NCBI GenBank assembly: GCA_041639705.1
Contig: JBEQBT010000207.1
Coordinates: forward strand, 1-6,196
DNA length: 6,196 bases
Source: JARDZI01 sp041639705
GTDB taxonomy: Bacteria > Bacillota > Clostridia > Clostridiales > Caloramatoraceae
Direction of reading: 5' to 3'
A program made the position numbers and the translations under genes. The notes below the pieces were generated by a model. It searched no databases. It was given only the letters and a program-made list of their open reading frames with translations, and was not told the DNA's origin. This document shows, in pieces, positions 1-4,575 of this stretch; the stretch's first letter is position 1; the number at the start of each line of letters is the position of its first letter.

Positions 1-126
1 GTTGGGGAACAAAGGAAAAATCAGATGAGGATATTTTAAAAGTATTAAAGAGTGCGGAAGATTATATGTATAAGCATAAAGTTATTGAGAGTAATAGCAC
101 GAGAGGGAATATAATAAGCACAATTG
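1..126 (+). repeat. Left copy of 126 bp terminal direct repeat
   Basis: Every base matches 6071-6196 at an offset of 6,070. The repeat lies inside coding sequence (end of GGDEF, linker to HD-GYP), and the frame is continuous when the two copies are superimposed. This is what a circular contig looks like when closed with a k-mer-length overlap, or a tandem repeat unit cut at an arbitrary point. It is not a typical transposon or phage end, because it falls in the middle of a conserved protein domain. Confidence 0.97.
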
Positions 127-656
127 TAAATACCCTTCATGAAAAAAATCCAAGGGAAGAGAGACATTCAAAAAGAGTAAGCGAGTTATGCCAACAGATA
201 GGTATGGTCATGGGATTGCCTAAAATCGAAATAAATAAGCTTAAGGCTGGCGGATTACTTCATGATATAGGTAAAATTGCAATAGATGAGGGAATACTCA
301 ATAAATCTGGGAAGCTTACAGAACAAGAATGGAATGAAGTAAAAAGGCATCCTGACATAGGGTATAGAATATTAAGCTCGTCACCTGAAATGGCAGAGCT
401 AGCCCAATGCATTCTATTTCATCATGAGAAGTATGATGGTACAGGCTATCCACAAGGACTAAAGCAAGATGAAATTCCTCTTTTATCAAGAATAATAGCT
501 ATTGCAGATTCATATGATGCAATGACAGGTGAGAGAACATATAAAAATATTATTGATAAAAATATGGCTATTGAAGAACTTGTTAAGAATAAAGGAATTC
601 AATTTGACCCATATGTAGTTGATAGTTTTATTGGAAAGGTTTTAAATACTGCATAG
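1..656 (+). CDS. 3' part of PAS-PAS-GGDEF-HD-GYP protein: GGDEF end plus complete HD-GYP phosphodiesterase domain
   Basis: This is the C-terminal 218 or so codons of the gene that starts at 4576; the frame enters at base 3 and stops with TAG at 654-656. The ATG at 66 should not be taken as the start: it has no ribosome binding site and lies in the A-E-D-Y-M-Y-K motif that ends GGDEF domains. The rest is an HD-GYP domain, which hydrolyses cyclic di-GMP in the cytoplasm. In numbering of the joined protein (M at 66 = residue 521), the metal and catalytic residues are present: HSKR His554, HD pair 586-587 in HDIGK, RHP His615, HHE 639-641, GYP 647-649 in the HHExxxGxGYP signature, and Asp668 in IADSYDAM. 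Nothing looks degraded, so I expect an active phosphodiesterase. No clear hairpin terminator follows the stop. Domain assignment is very secure; joining to the right-hand piece rests on the identical 126 bp ends. Confidence 0.93.
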   Translation, partial: WGTKEKSDEDILKVLKSAEDYMYKHKVIESNSTRGNIISTIVNTLHEKNPREERHSKRVSELCQQIGMVMGLPKIEINKLKAGGLLHDIGKIAIDEGILNKSGKLTEQEWNEVKRHPDIGYRILSSSPEMAELAQCILFHHEKYDGTGYPQGLKQDEIPLLSRIIAIADSYDAMTGERTYKNIIDKNMAIEELVKNKGIQFDPYVVDSFIGKVLNTA

Positions 657-822
657 ATTACTTTTTATTCCACACCTTTAAGAGTTTTCGCTGTATTATA
701 TATACTTCATAGGTCAATTTGAAAATATGAAATGGTTTACAAAAGAGCAACAAAGTAAAATATATTAAATATAAGTATAGTATGAACCATCTTGATACTT
801 TATTGTTGAATCTTGATTCTGT
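657..822. other. AT-rich spacer after the HD-GYP stop
   Basis: No gene, RNA or clear terminator hairpin is visible here. Near its right edge, TTGAATCTTGATTC at 806-819 is a near-perfect inverted match (13 of 14) to 1425-1438 on the far side of the 17-bp repeat cluster. Confidence 0.5.
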
Positions 823-836
823 ACTATGTCCTCCCC

Positions 837-893
837 AAATAAAGTCTTGTCACGAAAAATAAAGTTCTGTCACTGAAAATAAAGTCTTGTCAC
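837..893 (+). repeat. Three 17 bp direct repeats at exact 20 bp period
   Basis: Copies at 837-853, 857-873 and 877-893 read AAATAAAGTCTTGTCAC, AAATAAAGTTCTGTCAC and AAATAAAGTCTTGTCAC. The 20 bp period, close to two helical turns, would place bound protein on one face of the DNA. That is typical of transposase subterminal sites and also of plasmid iterons. Confidence 0.92.
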
Positions 894-994
894 AAGCTTT
901 GATCTTAAGGGGTAAGGCTGAACCAATATAAATCTAGAATAATACTAGAAAAAACACTAGACCAACAACGCTCAAACCTTGATAAATAAGAATT

Positions 995-1053
995 GAAAGG
1001 GAAAATGGAAAGCTTATCAGAGCAATCCTTTTTCCTTTTTTCTTTTCCCTTAA
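995..1053. other. Purine-rich / pyrimidine-rich inverted repeat inside the 448 bp unit
   Basis: AAGGGAAAA at 997-1005 is complementary to TTTTCCCTT at 1043-1051, with a strand-biased tract (almost all C and T, 1027-1051) forming the second arm. It could fold as a long imperfect hairpin. A second small dyad, GATGATT at 1101-1107 with AATCATC at 1128-1134, lies further right. No reading frame or known RNA was recognised between 894 and 1217. Confidence 0.4.
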
Positions 1054-1062
1054 CGCTGCCCC

Positions 1063-1079
1063 GTGACACAACTTTATTT
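1063..1079 (-). repeat. Single inverted copy of the 17 bp motif
   Basis: Reads AAATAAAGTTGTGTCAC on the minus strand. It stands alone, about 140 bp inside the right end pair, pointing the same way as that pair. Confidence 0.9.
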
Positions 1080-1217
1080 ACTTATTTTGAACCTTTACTT
1101 GATGATTATTTGAAAAAATATAAGAAAAATCATCTGTAATGTCCAAGATGAAAAAAGACAGGATAAAATAATGGAAAAGAAAAATGGATTGATTTTACTG
1201 GGTTTGTAAAGGTTTTT

Positions 1218-1256
1218 ATGACATAACTTTATTTGCAGAATGACAGGACTTTATTT
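1218..1256 (-). repeat. Two inverted copies of the 17 bp motif, 22 bp period
   Basis: Minus-strand copies at 1240-1256 (AAATAAAGTCCTGTCAT) and 1218-1234 (AAATAAAGTTATGTCAT) form the right end of the 448 bp unit, opposite in orientation to the left array. Confidence 0.9.
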
Positions 1257-1328
1257 GGGGGTTATATAGTTAGTATTAAGAAAATAAGGTAAAAAGTTTT
1301 AAGAAAAAATTTTTTCAAAGAGGGATTT

Positions 1329-1367
1329 CGATTAAGTTTTGTCATAATGAAAATAAAGTTTTGTCAC
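1329..1367 (+). repeat. Two more forward copies of the 17 bp motif outside the inverted-repeat unit
   Basis: The copy at 1351-1367 is AAATAAAGTTTTGTCAC. The copy at 1329-1345 is diverged, matching it at 13 of 17 positions. Their 22 bp spacing equals that of the pair at 1218-1256, but the orientation is reversed, so this looks like a second, facing copy of the same element end. Confidence 0.8.
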
Positions 1368-1412
1368 TGGATTTTTTTTATAAGGTGACAAGCATAAAGT
1401 AGCAAGTTATAA

Positions 1413-1440
1413 ATCAAAAATCAAGAATCAAGAATCAATA
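1413..1440 (+). repeat. Four tandem 7 bp units (ATCAARA type)
   Basis: The units read ATCAAAA, ATCAAGA, ATCAAGA, ATCAATA without gaps. This is a short microsatellite-like array. Its 1425-1438 part is an inverted counterpart of 806-819, so both flanks of the motif cluster carry related sequence. Confidence 0.7.
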
Positions 1441-1500
1441 TTCAGATAAATATTAATAAAAATTGTACATCAGTATAAATATAAAAATATAAAAGTAGGA

Positions 1501-1577
1501 AAGCTATTGAATTTACTATGCAACAACTTTGCTTTATATTGTTTCCCAATATAAAGTGATTTGAAGATTAATAGCTT
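1501..1577. other. Nested inverted repeats
   Basis: The inner stem is perfect: CTTTATATTG at 1532-1541 pairs with CAATATAAAG at 1547-1556 around a five-base loop. An outer stem, 1501-1510 with 1568-1577, pairs over ten positions with one G-U. Together they could form a two-level structure. No run of T follows, so it is not an ordinary terminator. It may be a small RNA fold, a protein-binding dyad or the remnant of a mobile element. A 24-codon open stretch with protein-like composition follows at 1567-1641 but has no start signal. Confidence 0.45.
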
Positions 1578-1673
1578 GATTAAAAAGAATGAATATATAG
1601 AAAAAGCTATAGAGATGATTAAAAAGCAGCATAATGTTTAGGCATCATCACTTCTCTAGTTTCGTATATAGAT

Positions 1674-1712
1674 TAAAAACAAACTAAAAGAGACTGAACA
1701 AACAACCTCTTT
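1674..1712 (-). terminator. Possible terminator of the minus-strand gene
   Basis: Read on the minus strand after the stop at 1730, AAAGAG (1712-1707) and CTCTTT (1692-1687) form a six-base stem with a 14-base loop. A T-rich tract follows at 1686-1675. The stem is short and low in G+C, so this is a weak call. Confidence 0.35.
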
Positions 1713-1729
1713 AATAATCATATTATTTT

Positions 1730-2323
1730 TTAATGATATGGTTTTTCTTTATATTCCTCCAGCCATACTTCATAATATGGGTTGGTCCATGTAGTCCCAT
1801 CATAATATTCAACTTCCTTAACACAAGCGAGAAATTTTTTCGCATTCACTTCTTTGTCAAATCCTCCAGTTAACGCCCACCCATAGCCTGAACCAAAACT
1901 CTGACCTGGCTGTATGTTATTTTCTGCATTCCCATCTTGAACAAAATCAGGGCTTAACCACCCAGTTTTTACAGGGTATCCGGCACTATCGAATCCCATC
2001 CAAGAAATCGAAAACTTTTTCACTACTTTTTTTGTATTATTTCTAACTACAATTGAAATATTGGTACCGTCAAGCCAGTCTGTAAATGTACTTATTTTTT
2101 CTACACTTACTTCTTGGGATTTTATTAATTCTGCTATTTTCTGTTTTCTCTCCGCTGCTTTTATTTTTTCATTTATTTTAGTATAGCCTATCTGCTTTGA
2201 TGTAAAATCAGAATCATTTGGGAGAATTGTAAGAGCATCACTTAATAGTGATAATAGTTTATCGTATTCCTTACTCGAAGCTAACTGTTCTACTTCTTTC
2301 AGTATAGCTATTTTACCATACAT
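1730..2323 (-). CDS. Protein of unknown function, probably truncated at its N-terminus (DUF5780-like C-terminal domain)
   Basis: A 197-residue minus-strand protein with no assigned function. Residues 1-75 are charged and helical, resembling the tail of a TPR-like segment (KEYDKLLSLLSDAL, then ILPND). From about 85 a beta-rich domain begins: a NISIVVRNNTKK strand, FDSAGYPV, an NIQPGQS turn, and an end marked by VEYYDGTTWTNPYYEVW. That pattern (strand, Y/F-D-x-x-G-x-P-V, P-G-Q/E, D-G-T-x-W-x-N-P-Y-Y) recalls Firmicutes DUF5780-type domains; this is from memory and unverified. Such proteins usually begin with a zinc ribbon and a membrane helix, neither of which is seen here. The ATG has no ribosome binding site and an in-frame TAA lies four codons upstream, so the gene may be a 5'-truncated remnant. 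It is convergent with the PAS-PAS-GGDEF-HD-GYP gene and divergent from the chemoreceptor, so it is not in their operon. It is followed by a possible terminator at 1674-1712. Confidence 0.75.
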   Translation of the reverse strand: MYGKIAILKEVEQLASSKEYDKLLSLLSDALTILPNDSDFTSKQIGYTKINEKIKAAERKQKIAELIKSQEVSVEKISTFTDWLDGTNISIVVRNNTKKVVKKFSISWMGFDSAGYPVKTGWLSPDFVQDGNAENNIQPGQSFGSGYGWALTGGFDKEVNAKKFLACVKEVEYYDGTTWTNPYYEVWLEEYKEKPYH

Positions 2324-2654
2324 TGTTTTGATTTAGATAAACTCAAGCTGACCTTTAATGTTAATATAATATCAACTGTCCTTCTTAAATTACTTCAAGT
2401 ATATACCATTTATATATAAACCATATCAACTATTTTTGATAACCGCTTTAAATAAATATCCAATAGTTTTGTTTCTCTTCATTAACAATAAAATGGAAGT
2501 GAATATTTTGACGAAATTTTATCTTAATTTTCTTATTAATATAGTGGAAGTTTTATTACTTAATGATATTTTTTAATAATTCTACGAATTATATTAAAAT
2601 ATTACAAAATTAAACAAAATAATTTGTATAAAACATGGATTTATAGTCATATTA
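2324..2654. other. Very AT-rich intergenic region, no gene seen
   Basis: Stops are frequent in all frames and no RNA gene or c-di-GMP riboswitch signature was recognised. The part next to 2323 would be the place to look for the missing N-terminal codons of the minus-strand gene. An in-frame TAA lies there and no alternative start with a ribosome binding site is seen. Confidence 0.5.
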
Positions 2655-2663
2655 TGTTATACT
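2655..2663 (+). promoter_or_regulatory. Candidate extended -10 promoter for the chemoreceptor operon
   Basis: TGTTATACT fits TGnTATAAT with one mismatch in the hexamer (TATACT). No good -35 lies 17 bp upstream, which extended -10 promoters can tolerate. It sits inside the left arm of the dyad repeat, so a protein bound there could control it. A later -10-like TATATT at 2773-2778 is an alternative without a -35. No sigma-28 (flagellar) consensus was found. Confidence 0.28.
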
Positions 2664-2708
2664 ATATTAGGGCAATTGATATAGTTTGAAAAATAATATA
2701 GCATAACA
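2655..2708. promoter_or_regulatory. Long dyad repeat upstream of the chemoreceptor gene
   Basis: TGTTATACTATATTA at 2655-2669 and TAATATAGCATAACA at 2694-2708 are inverted copies matching at 14 of 15 positions, separated by 24 bases. The dyad lies 105-159 bp before the start codon. It could be a two-site operator for a dimeric regulator or a hairpin in the leader RNA. There is no poly-T tail directly after it. Confidence 0.5.
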
Positions 2709-2797
2709 AATTTCTTATTAAAGATAACGGTTACAAAATATTAATTAATGTGTACTTAAATAAAATAGCGTATATATTCAAGTTTTGATTTTAATTG

Positions 2798-2804
2798 AGG
2801 GAGG
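2798..2804 (+). promoter_or_regulatory. Ribosome binding site of the chemoreceptor gene
   Basis: AGGGAGG, nine bases before the ATG at 2814, fixes that start codon. Confidence 0.85.
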
Positions 2805-2813
2805 AACAAAACT

Positions 2814-4535
2814 ATGGTCAAGAATTTCAAAATTAAGCATAAATTATTGGCAGCTTTTATGCTTATAGCACTGTTTATGGGGGCAGTCGGTTTCATAGGT
2901 ATTAATAATTTGGGAAAGGTAGACAGTAACACTAATGACATTTATAATTACAATTTCCAAGCAACCTATATTATGACTGATATGAAGGATAATCTAACAC
3001 AAATCCGAGCTGATATACTCATGCTGCTTTATGTAAGGGATAATCCCGAACAGAATAAAACCTTGAAACAAAATATAAAAGCAAATGATGATGAAAACAA
3101 TGTATATATAAGCATATATGAAAAAATGCCAATGAGCGAAGAAGAAAAAAAAGAGTGGCCCATATTTAAACAAAACCTCGAAAATTATGTAAGTTTAAGG
3201 AATGAACTTGTTGGTTTAATAGACAATGGAAAATATGATGATGCTGTAAAATTTTTACCTCAAGTTTCTGCTGTAAGAGAAAAGATGCAGGAAAGCCTTG
3301 ATAAAATTGTTCAACATAATTTAAATGACGGAAAAAACGCATATAGTAACAGCGTGTCAGTATATGATAAATCAAAACAAATCATGATAGTCCTAATGCT
3401 AATTGGAGTTGCAGCTTCTATTATGCTTGGGTTTATTTTAAATAAGAATATATCTGTTCCTCTTGCTCTCGCGGTAAATCATTTAAAAATTGTTTCAAAA
3501 GGGAATTTTACTCAAGGGGCTCCGGAAAAATATTTAAAAAGAAAAGATGAAATAGGGGACATAGCAAACACAATTGAAATAATGCAAGGTGATTTAACCA
3601 ATCTTATTAAAAGTATTATTGACAGTTCACAAAACTTAAGTGCATTGAGTGAAGAACTCTCATCGTCTGTAGAGGAAATTGCATCAAAGCTTGAAGCTAT
3701 TAGCAGCTCTGCATCAGGAATAACAAGCGGTGTTCAGGATACCAGCTCTTCCGCAGAAGAAATAACTGCGTCTGTAGAAGAAGTAAATGCAGGTATTTCA
3801 CAGCTTTCAGAGAGGGCAATGGAAGGAAACAATAATGCAAGTGATATAAAAGAGCGTGCTTTAAATATTCAGAATGAAGGCAAAAAATCCATAAATAAAA
3901 TGCAAGAGATGTACCTAGAAAAACAAGAGGATATTTTACATGCGATAGAAGCTGGTAAGGTTGTAGAAAAGATAAAGATAATGGCAGATACTATTGCAAG
4001 CATAGCATCACAAACCAATCTTCTTGCACTTAATGCTGCTATTGAAGCTGCAAGGGCAGGGGAACATGGGAAGGGCTTCGCAGTAGTAGCTGAAGAAGTG
4101 AGAAAATTAGCGGAACAGTCTACAATATCAGTTGCAGACATACAAAGTACCGTTAAATTAGTTAAGGATGCATTTGATAACCTATCTAACTACGGTAGTG
4201 AAATACTCAAATTCATGGAAGAAAAAATAAACCCACAGTTTAATTCCTTTGTTGAAATGGGAACCCAGTATTATGAAGATGCTAATTTTTTGAGTAAGAT
4301 GTCGGAGGAAGTAGCATCCATGACTGAAGAAATAAATGCAACTGTAGAACAGGTAAGTGCCGCTATACAGGCCATGGCAAATACATCGCAAAAAGTATCG
4401 GAAGATACAAATGAAATAGAGGGTAGTATAGGTGATTCTTCACAGGGAATTGAACAGGTAGCAAAGGCAGCCCAGGAACAAGCAGAGCTTGCACTAAAAC
4501 TTAATGAAATGGTTATGAAATTTAAAATAAACTGA
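2814..4535 (+). CDS. Methyl-accepting chemotaxis protein with 4-helix-bundle sensor
   Basis: This 573-residue transmembrane chemoreceptor detects a signal outside the membrane and controls the CheA kinase through CheW. The ATG at 2814 follows an AGGGAGG ribosome binding site by nine bases. Order of parts: TM1 at about 11-31; an extracytoplasmic helical region, 32-189, resembling the 4HB_MCP family ([15 protein letters not shown] near 64-78); TM2 at about 190-209; HAMP at about 211-262 with conserved Pro216 and DEIGDI 245-250; then the signalling coiled coil. The hairpin tip, about 396-436, carries the classic conserved core ([18 protein letters not shown], then [16 protein letters not shown]). 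Sites fitting the methylation consensus (Ala/Ser pair, two residues, Glu pair, two residues, Ala/Ser/Thr pair) occur at 276-285, 311-320 and 501-510. The cytoplasmic length of about 310 residues fits the 44-heptad class. The protein ends in MKFKIN with no CheR-tether pentapeptide. The ligand cannot be read from the sequence. Confidence 0.96.
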   Translation: MVKNFKIKHKLLAAFMLIALFMGAVGFIGINNLGKVDSNTNDIYNYNFQATYIMTDMKDNLTQIRADILMLLYVRDNPEQNKTLKQNIKANDDENNVYISIYEKMPMSEEEKKEWPIFKQNLENYVSLRNELVGLIDNGKYDDAVKFLPQVSAVREKMQESLDKIVQHNLNDGKNAYSNSVSVYDKSKQIMIVLMLIGVAASIMLGFILNKNISVPLALAVNHLKIVSKGNFTQGAPEKYLKRKDEIGDIANTIEIMQGDLTNLIKSIIDSSQNLSALSEELSSSVEEIASKLEAISSSASGITSGVQDTSSSAEEITASVEEVNAGISQLSERAMEGNNNASDIKERALNIQNEGKKSINKMQEMYLEKQEDILHAIEAGKVVEKIKIMADTIASIASQTNLLALNAAIEAARAGEHGKGFAVVAEEVRKLAEQSTISVADIQSTVKLVKDAFDNLSNYGSEILKFMEEKINPQFNSFVEMGTQYYEDANFLSKMSEEVASMTEEINATVEQVSAAIQAMANTSQKVSEDTNEIEGSIGDSSQGIEQVAKAAQEQAELALKLNEMVMKFKIN

Positions 4536-4562
4536 AGACATTGTATTCCCCTTCGGTAGTAA

Positions 4563-4568
4563 AAGGAG
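4563..4568 (+). promoter_or_regulatory. Ribosome binding site of the GGDEF-HD-GYP gene
   Basis: AAGGAG, seven bases before the ATG at 4576, fixes the start of the large signalling protein. The 40 bp between the chemoreceptor stop and this ATG holds no hairpin terminator or obvious promoter, which supports co-transcription. Confidence 0.85.
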
Positions 4569-4575
4569 TTTAAAA

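Larger units (their letters stand above)
823..1270. mobile_element. 448 bp non-coding unit with imperfect 31 bp terminal inverted repeats; transposon-end or MITE-like
   Basis: Bases 823-853 and the reverse complement of 1240-1270 match at 25 of 31 positions, starting ACTAT and including CCCCAAATAAAGTC. Inside each end the 17-bp motif AAATAAAGTYNTGTCAY is repeated pointing inward: three copies at 20 bp spacing on the left, two at 22 bp spacing on the right, and one more at 1063-1079. Several binding sites at each end are known from IS21-family and Tn7/Mu-like elements, whose transposases bind multiple subterminal sites. No transposase or ATPase reading frame remains, so this would be an internally deleted, non-autonomous copy. 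No convincing target-site duplication is visible at either edge, so the exact borders are uncertain. The family assignment is inference. Confidence 0.5.

Noticed and set aside
66..656. A stand-alone 196-residue HD-GYP protein starting at ATG 66
   Set aside because: The ATG is within the conserved end of a GGDEF domain, has no ribosome binding site, and the frame is open upstream and continuous with the gene at 4576 through the terminal repeat.
914..994. Short open stretch reading N-Q-Y-K-S-R-I-I-L-E-K-T-L-D as a possible transposase or IstB remnant
   Set aside because: It is only about 26 codons between stops, with no recognisable motif; chance cannot be excluded, so no gene is called.
837..1367. 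CRISPR array
   Set aside because: The repeats are only 17 bp with 3-5 bp gaps, occur on both strands, and there are no spacers of normal length or cas genes.
2324..2813. c-di-GMP riboswitch in front of the chemoreceptor operon
   Set aside because: I looked for the conserved GEMM-type elements because of the c-di-GMP enzyme downstream, but no matching conserved core or paired stems were seen.
2756..2941. 61-residue minus-strand frame over the chemoreceptor start
   Set aside because: It overlaps the ribosome binding site and the TM1 codons of the receptor, and has no start signal of its own.
3166..4391. Minus-strand open frames inside the chemoreceptor gene
   Set aside because: They are antisense shadows of a strongly conserved coding sequence, without ribosome binding sites or recognisable domains.
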